Assembly: GCA_015039365.1 (NCBI GenBank)
Contig: WION01000175.1
Location: 46,738 to 110,737 of the forward strand
Direction: 5' to 3'
DNA from: Amanita rubescens
Lineage: Eukaryota > Basidiomycota > Agaricomycetes > Agaricales > Amanitaceae
Length of the DNA stretch: 64,000 nt
In this document: piece by piece, positions 13,181 through 23,997 of the stretch
How positions within the stretch are numbered: position 1 is the stretch's first letter
Layout: each line of letters begins with the position of its first letter
Position numbers and translations under genes: made by a program
The notes under the pieces: generated by a model
The model's input: only the letters and a program-made list of their open reading frames with translations
What the model was told of the DNA's origin: nothing
Database searches by the model: none

Positions 13181-15426
13181 ATGATGCCTGACTCCCCCCG
13201 GTAAGTTCACCTTACCCTTTCCTCCCTCGTCCCTCACAACCCTTCATAGTGATCCCCCACCTCATACTACCATACAGTCAGTTTATTTTATTTTATTTTC
13301 GCTGATTATCTCATTCTTTCTAGTAATCCACTAAAACGGAAGGAACCTTCCGCTTCCACTGAAAATGAACGCAGACAATTCTCGCCACCGACTGCACTGC
13401 CCGCGGGCGTCACTGACACTCATCAGGGAGAATACGAAAAAGGCAGAATTACCTGTGGCCAGTGTGGCACCGGCGTTAGCTTCCGGGATGAACAGACCGG
13501 TGGTTTCACTCTGAATCAATGGGAGGCTCACCGGCAGGCATGGTACGTCGCCCAAAGCTGTATCATAACCATTCTGACGATTTATTATTAGTTCCGCACC
13601 GGGGCAGTCCTCATCTGAACCTGTGATATACACTCCAGAAAGCACCGCGGAGGCACTAGCTCATCCCCCTGCCAAACGTCGCCGCGCCAAGCGTACAGAA
13701 GAAGAACGGATCGATTACCTCAGGGCAGATCCCTACGTCGCCCAATTCGAGGCTTATCGCGTTCTCTGCGCCTCTTGCGATAAGTGGATCCGTTTACGCC
13801 CTAACTCTACCTACTGCTCTATACCGTGGGACGCTCATCGAAAGAGCTGTCTTGCAAAGAAAGTGTACGTATGCTCTTTACCAATTTGTCTGAAATCTCT
13901 GATCCGTCTTAACCTCGTCAGCAACAGCAAGAACGTCTATGCGCTGGAGGAGCGAAATGCACTGTTCTCGAAAGATCCAGACGTTCGAAAATTTGACGCA
14001 GAACGGGTTCTTTGTAGCATATGTGACAAATGGCTCAGCGTTAACCCCGACGACCATCTGCAAGCTGTACAAAAATGGCTTCAGCATCGAGCTGCTTGTC
14101 AACGCAGTACGACCGCACCATTGCCTGCTACTCGAATGTAAGTTGACACGTATCCCTCTACCTGCATTCTAACTCGACGTTTGTGTAGATCTCTAACGGA
14201 ATCCGCTTCTGCTCCACCACCAACGGAGCAGCAACTTGCTCTAGCTTCAGGATCTGGGCCCCCAAGCCATCGCGCCACCCATCACTCAGCTAGCCCCATT
14301 TCCCCCAAGCCCGGACCGGGCAATTCGCAGAGCAACCAGCATACCCGCCATCAAAGCACCGATCCCTCCTTCCACGATCTCAATCCCTCCAACTTTGCGC
14401 CCACCCATGAATCCCGAAGACGCAATGCCGAACAACGAGCGGCGACCCTTAGGGCTGACTCATTAATAAGCGAAGTCGAGCCGAACCGTGTGTTCTGCTC
14501 GCTATGCCAGAAATGGGTTCAGCTACGTCAGGATAGCTCGTATTGCGCATATCCTTGGCTCCAACATCGTGGCAAATGTCTCGCCAGACAGTATGTTTCA
14601 CTTTATCTAGGAATATTTCAAGTTGCTCATTTTTTTCGCTTCGCTATAGTCAACGAAGGGTACACAAAGCGACAGATGTGACCGATTCGAGAAGCCGGAA
14701 ACATGGGATGCCGGATGAAGAGGACGAGTTGATGTCGGAGAACGACATGGGTACGGATGGTCCAGAATCGGAAGAAGGCTTCGATTCGTATGCGGAAGAA
14801 GACAGGTTCCGAAGGAAAGATAGTAGGCGGGTCGAACGTCACGAACGTCATCACAGAGAGCTGCAACGAGGCAATGGAAAGGCGAGAATAAGATCCGCCT
14901 ATCAATACCCGGGCCAAACTCGGCATAGTCTCGGTGGGGCACCCGTTTACCGACACGAGTATCGAGGTAGTTCCTTACTCTTCGCGGATGATTTCTCGTC
15001 CTTGGGACGACTGATGTGGACGGTGAAGGCGACGTTGACGCGGATGGAGACTCGTATATCGAGGACGAACGTGCATTGTCTAGGACTGTGAACCGCGGAC
15101 ATGTAAGGCGGCCCTGGCCTGCAGGCCTCGCGGACCTTGATTCGCCCGCTGGTCGGTAAGTGCTCCCGAAACTCTACGAGACGTGTTTGCTTATCGAATG
15201 TCTTAGGAGAGACTTTGTGTTCACTTCAATCGAATACCTGTTCCGCTTGACATATGAAAACACGGACGACATGTCTATTTCTGCGCTTTTAGTTTATCTC
15301 AATGCTGCCATGCCGCCTGATAAACACGAGGATTTTGATACGGCCGAGGTTACCAAGACGGCTGCTGTTCTTCATGAAAAAGGCCGCGTCATATTCGAAG
15401 GCGATCTCATTCGGTTACCGGACTAG
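13181..15426 (+). CDS. Protein with four C2HC zinc-finger-like modules
   Basis: Eight exons fit with matching phases: 13181-13200, 13324-13542, 13592-13864, 13922-14137, 14189-14590, 14650-14966, 15029-15155, 15207-15426; product 597 aa. Apart from intron 1 (123 nt) the introns are 49-62 nt. Four copies of one module lie at residues 51-80, 139-166, 201-230 and 346-373. Each has C-x2-C, then usually KW, a spacer of about 20, W-x2-H-x3-C (for example RVLCASCDKWIRL ... PWDAHRKSC). This looks like a C2HC zinc-binding unit; metal binding is inferred. Basic clusters (PAKRRRAKR) near residue 107 could be a nuclear signal. The region after module 4 is acidic, and the last exon is a globular ~75-residue tail. 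Family unknown to me; a nuclear or DNA-binding role is a guess. Confidence 0.75.
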
Positions 15427-16986
15427 AACGCACGCAATTATTCGCTTCAGAAATCAAAACAAATCTCATTGGAATTGCAAGCACATGTTAGTACGTTAAA
15501 CTATCTTGTTGATCGTAATCTTGGAAGTTGTTAGCCGGATCTCGCGTGTCCGCCTATGACATATTAGTATGATATCGCATTATCTTGACTGTTTCCTTCT
15601 TTTTTCTCATGATAATTACCGCCCATGCCCAGTTTACGCCCCATTTGGGGAGATCTTGTTGCTATCGTTCGTTGCGTTTCGTCACGCGCCTCACCCCCTC
15701 AGATCTCCATTTTTATGATGACGATTATGTAACTGTCTTTCCAACACGGAGCTAGTACTTTTCCGGCTGTCGAGATTGGATGATTGTGATGTGACCTCAG
15801 TGCCTAATATGACGTGAACGTGTTTTGAGCTTGTCATCATCTTATGTCGTATGGAGACAACAAGGGGATACTTGGTAACAACTATACGTATCTGTTTGGG
15901 TTATTATAATCGGAGAAGCGATCATCCGCCAGTCGGTTGGCAAAGCGACAAAAAGGGCCGTTGGCCACTTCACTTCTGAAAATGTGTGTCGTGCGGCGGC
16001 GGCGGCTCGTTGCGTGTGTGTGTTGTATTGTTTTTTTTTTCTTTTTCTAAATGGTTTCCAAGTTTTCCTGTGAAAAAAAGTGAAACGTGGGAGCGTCGAG
16101 AGGTGAGAGTTTTTTTGAACTGGGGTTTCCTCCGAGTTATATTGGTGTGCATCTATACATCTGGCGACTTGACGTGAACGGACTGAACGGACGAGCGTCC
16201 GGCCGGGCTAGGCTATGCGGGTGTGAAGTGGTGTGGCGCAGGGCGCAGTCGCTGAGGGGGAGTAGGGGCTTCTTTTACGCACGCACTCGTTCCAAGCCAG
16301 GAGATTGGCTTATTAGGGAGGTGTGTCTAGCCCTGAGCGTGCGGGTGTGTGCTCTGAGAAGGATGCTCACGGTCATTTGTCCAGTTATCGCGATTCGATA
16401 CGTTAAGTTAGGCATCAGAGCCCCTATCTTGTTGGTGTTTTGGTAGTACATACCGCTATACCGGTGCCAGTCTGTGCTTCTTGTTCATGTGCCACAAATG
16501 ATGTTGATGTAATGTGATTGTTTCCTCGGTTTTCAGCGAGGGAGGGAGAGCGCCGGCGCCGAGGCTGGGATGGCAGAACGAGACCAAAGTAGGCCGCGAC
16601 AGGACATGTGGCGTGGTGTGGCGTGGCAATAACGAGAAGCTTATGATAAGATTGCGGATGGCAACGAACGCGTGCTACGTTGGGAAATGTTTTCACTAGG
16701 AATGCCGTCAACCGTTGCCGCACTTACCGGAGATGTCAATCTCAGGAGGTTGGACAATTAGCAGTCCAGGCCATGCGCTTCGTTTTGGCGCCTCCACGGC
16801 GTTTGTCGGATTTTTCGTTCAAGTTTGAGGGTTTGTTCTAAAAATCACTCGTACTTGTACCGAGTCATTATGATTGACTAATTAGTAAAGTTGGTCCGCA
16901 GAGTTATAGCGTGACGTCACGCTTAGTCAGCGAAGCGGTGTCATTGGGATCCCCATCCGTCGCTCGTTGCTTGCTGTCTGACTACG
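15427..16986. other. Intergenic region, 3' flank and BXI1 promoter
   Basis: No coding exon is supported. The segment 15960-16500 is G/T-rich on the top strand. The last ~100 bases hold a 16-bp palindrome with a CRE core (listed separately). Confidence 0.4.
16908..16923. promoter_or_regulatory. 16-bp palindrome with CRE core TGACGTCA
   Basis: AGCGTGACGTCACGCT is a perfect inverted repeat 63 bp upstream of the first ATG of the BXI1/LFG gene. TGACGTCA is the classical site for CREB/ATF-type bZIP dimers, and fungal HAC1-type unfolded-protein-response factors bind related sequences. BAX-inhibitor proteins act in ER stress, so bZIP control is plausible but inferred. Confidence 0.45.
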
Positions 16987-18310
16987 ATGAGCAGCTCGTA
17001 TCCAGTTCCTCCTCCGTCCTACAGAGCCTCGGGTTCGACCCCAAAACTTGCCCGTAACGTAGAACTGGATGACCATGAACCACTTTTGGGCGGTGGAGCA
17101 AGGACCCGCTAGCCCGGGTGGGATTTACGAACAACCTGCTCCCGGAGAGTTACCGGATGATTTCAAGGTACGTTTCATGAGGAGAGTCAAGTTGCTACCT
17201 TGTGCTGACTTGACGACCAGTATGGTGTGTCTGTATCCGAGTGTGTGGTCGACATTCGCGCAGCATTCGTGCGCAAGGTATACTCCATCCTTCGTAAGCT
17301 TGCCTCTCGCATGCTGTGCAGTGCATTGCTTACGGATGATCCGGACTAGTCTGTCAAATCGTAAGTTTTTTTGCATTTCATTTCAATGTGTCATTAATGA
17401 CTGAGTCATTCGGTAGTTCGCTACCTGCCTTGTCGGTGGTTTGGTTTCCCAATCTCCCAATGCGGTTTCCTGGGTTCAAGAACAGTACGTTGTGTTTTTG
17501 ATCGAATATATGGTTATTTGACGTGGCAAAAAGTGTATGGGCTATTTACGTCCCGATGTTCGGCACCTTCATTGTCGTCTTCCTTTTATGGTGGAAGCGC
17601 CATAGCCATCCATGGAACTTTGTTTTATTATCCATCTTTACACTGATGGAAGCGTTCACGCTCGGTGTTTTAGTGGCTTTTTTCAATAATACGATTGTGC
17701 TCCAGGCTCTGTGAGTTGAGACATGACGTCATTTTTCGGGTTTTGGTTGACAAAACGGTGCTAGTCTCATCACTGTAGGGATATTCATAGGATTGACGTT
17801 GTTCACCCTGCAATCCAAGGTGCGCTTCGCTCTTTTTTTTGCTAAATGCCGGATCGTCGAGTTTTTATTAGTGGGACTTTTCCGGAATGGGACCGTTCCT
17901 TTTCGCCGGTCTCTTTGGCCTTTGTGCGTGCCGATTTTTTTTAATAAATAAGCATGCCGAGGGATTGATGTGCGGATTGTTAGTGATGACCGGGCTTATT
18001 GGAATATTCATCCCGTGGGGTCGCACGATGGACATGTTTTACGCTGGAGGAGCGAGTTTACTTTTCAGCGGATACATTGTCTATGACACGTATATGATCA
18101 ACAGCCGGTATTCGCCTGACGAATACATTATGGCTTCTCTCAGCCTGTATCTTGAGTAAGTGTTTCAGTTACCGGGTAGATGATCGAGGCTGACAAGGAG
18201 CGCAGTTTTATCAACTTGTGTAAGTTTCCGAACTGATGATGATGATGATGAGCTGACGTGTTGCAGTTGTGAACATTTTGCGACTCCTGAACGATATGCA
18301 GGAGCGGTGA
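16987..18310 (+). CDS. BXI1: BAX inhibitor-1/LFG family membrane protein (Bxi1-like), one apparent frameshift
   Basis: Ten exons assemble: 16987-17167, 17221-17293, 17350-17360, 17417-17484, 17534-17710, 17765-17819, 17872-17923, 17984-18155, 18206-18219, 18267-18310; about 281 aa. Diagnostic segments are GGIYEQPAPGELPDDFK, VYSILLCQIFATCLVGG, GMGPFLFAGLFGL, SGYIVYDTYMIN and SPDEYIMASLSLYLE, with about seven hydrophobic spans. These are hallmarks of the UPF0005/BI-1 family, ER or Golgi/vacuole membrane proteins that damp calcium-dependent cell death and ER stress. Exon 3 is an 11-nt micro-exon. Exon 1 has one base too many between 17090 and 17115: the N terminus MSSSYPVPPPSY, which looks native, is out of frame with the rest. 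Either this is a sequencing error or mutation, or translation starts at ATG 17069, which is in frame. Confidence 0.85.
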
Positions 18311-18539
18311 AAGGCTGTGGAGTAGCGTACTTGTCGTGTAATAATAAGCATGGGAATGATAATCTCACATGTATGGGAACAGGGGCGAGTACCGGGAGAT
18401 TGGCTCAGGACCGCGGAGGTCCGACAAGGGCGGCCGGTGGCGGGGCACCGGAGACGGTTTGAGCGCCGTTTGGGTTTGTTTTCGGCAGCGCATCTCACTT
18501 CTCAAAAGCTAGCTTGTCTCCTCCCAACCCCTGCCAGTC

Positions 18540-20558
18540 ATGGGCAGAAGAAAAATTGAAATCCAGCCCATTCTCGTTAGTCCTCTACTCTTAATCTTGT
18601 ATAACTCTAACAACTCCTTCAGCATGAGCGTAACCGCGCCGTCACCTTTCTCAAGGTTGAACCCCGCCTATTTTTGTCCCACATTAACGCTGATATTTTC
18701 GTAGCGCAAGAATGGTCTTTTCAAAAAGGCCTACGAGCTCGGCGTACTCTGCTCGGTCGACGTAGCCGTTATCATCTTCGGTAAACCAAGCCTCTGCCTC
18801 TCTCCCCGCCGCTGACCCTTGTTCTATTTTTATCAGAAGAGCGTCCGGGTCATCATCTCAAGCTTTATCAATATTGCTCTACCGATATCCAAGACATGGT
18901 CCAAAGGCATCTCAGAGTTCGTCCTTTTACACTCTTTTGCGACCTTATCAGTCTCTTACTAATACCTCAGTACGAAGGTGAGAAAGATACCCGCGGCCCT
19001 GCCTGACTTCTCCGGCAATGCTGCCAAGCACCTCGATGACGCTGGAGACGGGGACGACGATGATGCAGATGATGACGACGGCGATTCTGGCATCCGAGGT
19101 CCTCACAAACGAAGGGGAGATGGAAGGATGAAACAACCTCCCCCACTCACTGTGGGCGGTCCCGCTGACGTGCGTCTCTCTCTCTCTCTATAGTCTATCC
19201 CGCTCTAACACACACATCTTTGATAGATGGGTTATTCTCGTATCGCAGTGCCTACTATGTCTATGCCTGGCCTTCAACCCCCCGGTACCTCATCTGGCCT
19301 CCCCATCTCTCGCGACCGTGAAATCATGCATGGCGGGGCACCCACCATGGGCCAAAACAAACGTCCCCGCGTCGAACCACCGGGCCATAGTCGTTCCTCT
19401 TCTGACGATCCCACCAGCGGTCCCGGCGGATCAGGGGGTGCAGCCTACTTTAGCTCTTCATCCTCGAGCTACCGTCATCAACAACCCTATCACGCCGGCT
19501 CCGTCAACCACCAGTATGGAAGTTACTTTGTCGGTTCGCAAACTTCACCACCTCCTTCTTTTATCCCTCTCCAACAAGAATACTCTACGAGAGGGACAAC
19601 GTCCTCGCCTGCTGCTGGGAGTGGTGGACCTACCGCTGCCGGTGGTGGTGCAGGCGGAGGTGCAGGCGGAGCGGGAGGCGGACATTATGGCGCACGTCAA
19701 CAGCAATACGATCCTAGTTTATACTCGCCCAGCATTATCCGCCACCCGCATCAAGCGCAGCAGCATGGCAATGGACCTGGCGGGGGTGGAAGCGATGGCA
19801 TGTACCCCGTCTTTCAACTCGAAGCAGACGGCGGTCAACGACAGGCAACAGTCACGCAAAGCCAACCATTTGGGATAGAGTGGCCTATTCACAGCTCTAA
19901 TTCCGCTGCTGCTGCGGCCGCTGCGAGTGCGGCTACAGCTCCTTCTGGGCCTGCTTCTTCAGGTGCGGATCTCTCTTCTTTTTCCCACGTCTTTTCTGAC
20001 ACGTAGACTGGTCTTGGCGTTTTCTTTTTTTTTCTGTCCCCAGTTTCCACGGCGTCGAGTGCAGCTCCGTCATCTGCTGGAGGGGATTCGAACTGGCTTG
20101 ATTTTTTATCCGGAAATAGTGCGAATGCGGGTGCGGGAGGGGCTGGTGCAGGTGGAGGAGAGCCGCCGCGTAGTTCCATGTCTTGGGAGAGGGGACATGA
20201 AGTGGAGATGTTCAGTTCTACTACCGGTACTGGTTCTGGATCCGGTGCTGGAGGATCTGGAGGGAGTAGCACGGGCGAGCCACGACCTGGATCGGGTCGA
20301 GGTGGGACTTCTACATCACCCATGTTGTCCACTGGCAAACGAGTCAGAGAGGGACACGGTGGAGGCGGAGGAGGAGAAGCCGATGATGGCTCAGCTCAAG
20401 GTGCGTCTGGCCATCATCCGAGCAGCAAGTTGAAGAAGGTGACGCCGACAATACCGGTCATGCTACAGGAGGCTAACGCCAGTCACGATAGTAACCCAAA
20501 AGTATTGTCTCCCCGTGTGTTCTCGAGAGGAGGGGGAGTGAATAAACGCGTCGTGTAA
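18540..20558 (+). CDS. RLM1: MADS-box transcription factor, RLM1/MEF2 type, one apparent frameshift
   Basis: Seven exons: 18540-18575, 18623-18655, 18705-18780, 18837-18916, 18971-19169, 19227-19962, 20044-20558; about 557 aa after allowing one shift. The N terminus ([11 protein letters not shown] / [11 protein letters not shown] / [20 protein letters not shown]) is a complete MADS box of the MEF2/RLM1 class, followed by the usual [18 protein letters not shown] extension. The rest is low-complexity (His, Ser, Gly, Ala, Pro rich) with one conserved-looking patch SNWLDFLSG. In fungi such factors act downstream of the cell-wall-integrity MAP kinase. Exon 5 is one base too long: around 19000, ACCCGCGGCCCTGCCTGAC hits a stop while the shifted frame continues [14 protein letters not shown] sequencing error or a true mutation is possible. 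The gene lies 230 bp downstream of BXI1 in the same orientation. Confidence 0.85.
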
Positions 20559-22484
20559 AAATCTCCAGACGATCGATATATTAACTAGACCTGCTGTTGC
20601 GAAGAGTATGTGGTATCCTCTTTTCTGTGTTTTTCTCGTTCTTCCCTCGGTTCTGGTTTCGGTTTCGGTTCGCAACCTATGCTATGCATTTAATCGAGAC
20701 GACGACGACAACGACGACTGGTTTCACTTATTATGTATTTGTCTGCTCTCTGTGTGTTTTCGTATAAAAAGATACATTGATACTTGCCACTCTATATATA
20801 AACTCGTTTGCACCATGCCCTTTTTGGCTTCGACTAGCCGTTGACCTTTTAAACTCTCGAAGGCCGCGTCTCTAAAATTAAAATTTTAGTCTTTATCGAC
20901 GATGGCCCCGAGGGCCCTGTACCTATCCCTGAAAAAGATCGGTCCTATATATATTTGAGCGTGCCATTGAAATCTGCTGATGCTGATCATTTCTGTTGGA
21001 TCAGAAATAGATTTGTTTTTTAAATTGTAACAGTACGTACATGGGGCTGCCGAGAATCTGAATCTGTGTTTGGGTTCACAAGTCTTCTTTTGGGAGGTAA
21101 TTACTAGTGTTGTCGGTATGGGTGTTGCGTTCCTTTGTTCTTTTGTTAGAACACGATTCAGGGTGAGATTGTTGTACAGCAACACATGCTTTATGCGGTA
21201 TGTCCCAAACGAAAAGTGGATCTTGTGATCATTGATCCACCTTGCTGTCGTTTGTTTTCCATGGAATGTACAAGTCAGTGGAACCCGGGTATGTCCTGTT
21301 TCCAAGTGACCAGTCCAACACTTCCGTATAAAGCATGTCAATTCATTCGTTCCCCTTTCATGTTGCCCAAGTTGGTTAGTGATGGTGGACTCGTGATGTT
21401 GACACGTGTTCTGGGGTTGCTTCGCTTCGTCGTTACATTGTTTCCCTTGCATTAAATGTTTCCTTTGACTGGAATGAAGAGTCTTCACGAACAAAGAAAG
21501 GAGGGATCTCAGTTGTTAAAGTGCGACAAGTTCGGATGCTGTCCTGTGATGAGCCGCACGAAAAAGACTCCTTAAGGTGAACTCGGCAACGACGGTCATG
21601 GCCAACTTCAGGATACGTGGGGCCCAGTCCGAGGACCTTGAATCCAGTAAGTATCAGAGTTGTCTCGACTAGAACGAGGAGTCTCACCCGGTTTCACAAG
21701 GCGAGTGGCGTAGAAAAAATTGAACATGAGGGTCCTTCCTCAACTCAGACCGGACGCCGCTGCCGCCTACTCGCGATCGATAATCAGCACGCCTCTCATT
21801 GGTCATATAGAAAAGACGCATACAATCAGCTCGTCCGCCGTTCCTCCTGCTGACTGGCTTACTCCCTGGAGTCTGGACCCTCTCCAATACGAATTCTGGG
21901 TCAAATCCGGTGAATTGGGGGCAAATCTGGAATAACACGTCTCATGGCAGTCGGAACAACTTTGACCACGCCGCGACGTGAACGCACGCCAACATCATCG
22001 ATGATACCGAGACCATCCATTGTACTGCGAAGGTTGGTTTTGTCAATGCAAGCGTTGCAGAGTGACTCACGCGAGCTTAGTCGTTTTCAAAAGTTGGCAT
22101 GATTCTCTCGTCTAAGCTGAAAACGTCACTTACAAAAGCGCATATAGCCAACCTGCACGATGTCATAGTCGCAATATGCTGGTGCACAGCCAATCGAGGT
22201 TTCGTTGTAGTGAGCATCGAATGCTGCCGACCGAACGACGAGGCTCACCACTGCCAGGCGGGTAGAGAATAGTTCGCACACATAGCCTTCGGTTTGTACA
22301 TTCATAGTAGACCGAGAACTCAAAATCGCCACACTATGTCACAGTTTCAAAAATACATTCTTTTCCATCAAAAAAAGACACGAATCCCCCAAGTTTTGCG
22401 CTACAATTACATTATGCTTCATCTAACACTCGTCTTAGTTGGGAAAAAAAAAACGGCGCATATAGTCACTCACGACCCACTACA
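20559..22484. other. Intergenic region with unresolved minus-strand fragments
   Basis: 20559-20900 is the 3' flank of the MADS gene. A 202-codon minus frame at 20886-21494 has no recognisable composition or splice sites. At 21680-22332 minus-strand pieces (QVGYMRF before a GTAAGTG donor; GIIDDVGVRSRRGVVKVVPT after an acceptor CTTCGCAG; FDPEFVLERVQTPG) look coding, but I could not join them. A small gene or pseudogene is possible. Confidence 0.25.
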
Positions 22485-22910
22485 TCAACTTCTCTTTTCC
22501 GGTTTCCTCCCGCCACTAGACTTTCCTTCAGGTCCTTCGTCCAGTTTGGGACCTTGATCTTTCCTCCACTCATTTACATTTCCGTACCGTTGGGACTGAC
22601 CAGGAGCCGCGTGTGGCTGGCTGGTGGTATCCACATTCTCGTATTCGCTCGTGGAAGTCCCGGCACGGCTAAACTCTCCGGAAGGTGGAGCAGTGGATTT
22701 TTGCACGTCAGCATCTGGGTCGACTTGGTAGGTAGTAGAGTCTTCCGGAGGGGTGGTGTCGACGTCCTTGTTGTATGCGTCTGTAGAGTGGGTTTGGGAG
22801 GTGGGGAAAAGTGCAAAGGCAGATGTGTGGAATTTCGGGATTGAATTTAGGTTGGCCCGCGGTGGAAGTAGCAGGCGGCTGGTGGTGGTGATGATGCGTT
22901 GGGGGTTCAT
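22485..22910 (-). CDS. Small predicted mitochondrial protein
   Basis: Single exon, 141 aa, starting MNPQRIITTTSRLLLPPRAN. I chose this ATG over one 23 codons upstream because it gives a classical mitochondrial presequence: Arg, Ser and Thr with no acidic residue until about residue 40. The rest is polar and disordered-looking (Thr, Ser, Pro, Gly, Asp) and ends in a basic KSSGGRKPEKRS tail. No domain is recognised. It diverges from the 23195 gene across ~280 bp. Confidence 0.6.
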   Translation of the reverse strand: MNPQRIITTTSRLLLPPRANLNSIPKFHTSAFALFPTSQTHSTDAYNKDVDTTPPEDSTTYQVDPDADVQKSTAPPSGEFSRAGTSTSEYENVDTTSQPHAAPGQSQRYGNVNEWRKDQGPKLDEGPEGKSSGGRKPEKRS

Positions 22911-22946
22911 TTGGCTCGTTGGCAAAGACGAGAAGCAGGATGGCAG

Positions 22947-22971
22947 TTTATAAACGATTTCGGTGACGTCA
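22947..22971 (-). promoter_or_regulatory. TATA-like box and CRE site upstream of the small mitochondrial gene
   Basis: TTTATAAA at 22947-22954 lies 37 bp upstream of the minus-strand ATG at 22910, and TGACGTCA at 22964-22971 lies just beyond it. Spacing fits a core promoter with an upstream bZIP site; this is inference from sequence only. Confidence 0.4.
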
Positions 22972-23194
22972 GTGGTCACGCGTTATGCGTTACGTCGAGG
23001 CTCTTACGCGTTTGTGATCACGTAGTAGGCGCTATGACTCGGCGAGTACTACTTTGGACACAGCCAAAGGGACCACGAGGCGTGGTGACTAGAGCGGACG
23101 GTGTCCTAATATCCTTTGCTGGGTTTGCACACCACCATTTAAATACGCCATGCGATGCATAATTTTAAGCTTCACTTGCATCCCCCACGGTGAT

Positions 23195-23885
23195 ATGCAG
23201 AAATCTGATAACAAAGGCAATCACAACGAGCGCCAGGTAAGCAAAAAACGCCCGTCATAATGGCTTTACTAAGTATGCGTCAACAAAGGACACCACCAGT
23301 GGCGAACGTCACCGTGATGCCACAGGTGTGCGCAACGGGTCCAGGCCAAACTCAGAAGGAACTGGTGATGCCACACGGTTTTGGGACACCATACGCCGCG
23401 CAGAGGCGTCTTTTCATAGACAGGACAGAGCCTCGCAGCGTTTCCACGAGGCGAAACGGAGAGTCGATCAAACTCTTCGTCGTCTCAGCGATGCCAATGA
23501 AGAAGACTGTGCCGTACAAGGACGACAACATAGACTCCACTTTCCTGACGACGACGACGACGAAGAGTCGTTTGCAGGTCAAGAGCAGGTCCAAGATCAA
23601 AACTTGGATTTACCAGGCTTTATCAATGCCTATGGGGGGGAAGAGACGCGTGACATCAAGGACATAGCCACGAGTGGCGGTGATGCAGAATTCACTCGGC
23701 AGGGAGAAGCACAGGGAGAAATCGCACCTATCATAGACGCAATGGAGTCGCGGGCAGCCCGCGTCGAACAGCTCGTCGAAGAAATGGAGTGGTTATTAAT
23801 CGACGTGCAACGTTTGCTGGACGGGGAGAACTTGAATGTGGACACAGATCATAATGTTCCAAGTTCAAGGTCAAGGTCACGGTAG
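23195..23885 (+). CDS. Hypothetical protein with helical C terminus
   Basis: Best model: exon 1 23195-23236 (MQKSDNKGNHNERQ), a 37-nt intron, exon 2 23274-23885; 217 aa. The intron is short; an acceptor at 23299 would be out of frame, and the real start could differ. The exon-2 frame is secure: RFWDTIRRAEASFHRQDRAS, an acidic patch DDDDDEE, then a helical Leu/Glu-rich end (VEQLVEEMEWLLIDVQRLL) that may form a coiled coil, and a SRSRSR tail. No family recognised. Confidence 0.55.
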
Positions 23886-23997
23886 CTTTCGTTTTATTTT
23901 ATTTCATCTTGGACTCGCAATGAATTTGTAGTATTAGCGATTGCATGATATACAGGTATGCATGATACATGCGAGAATGCTCATTGGCCCCGGCTGG

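Noticed and set aside
17032..17045. tRNA-like T-loop word gggttcgacccc
   Set aside because: No matching acceptor or anticodon stems surround it, and it is coding sequence of BXI1 exon 1.
19318..20433. Alternative frames of 186, 168 and 149 codons on both strands
   Set aside because: These are shadows of the GC-rich, low-complexity exons of the MADS-box gene.
20886..21494. 202-codon minus-strand frame as a gene
   Set aside because: No protein-like composition pattern, no splice signals and a competing antisense frame; it lies in the 3' flank of the MADS gene.
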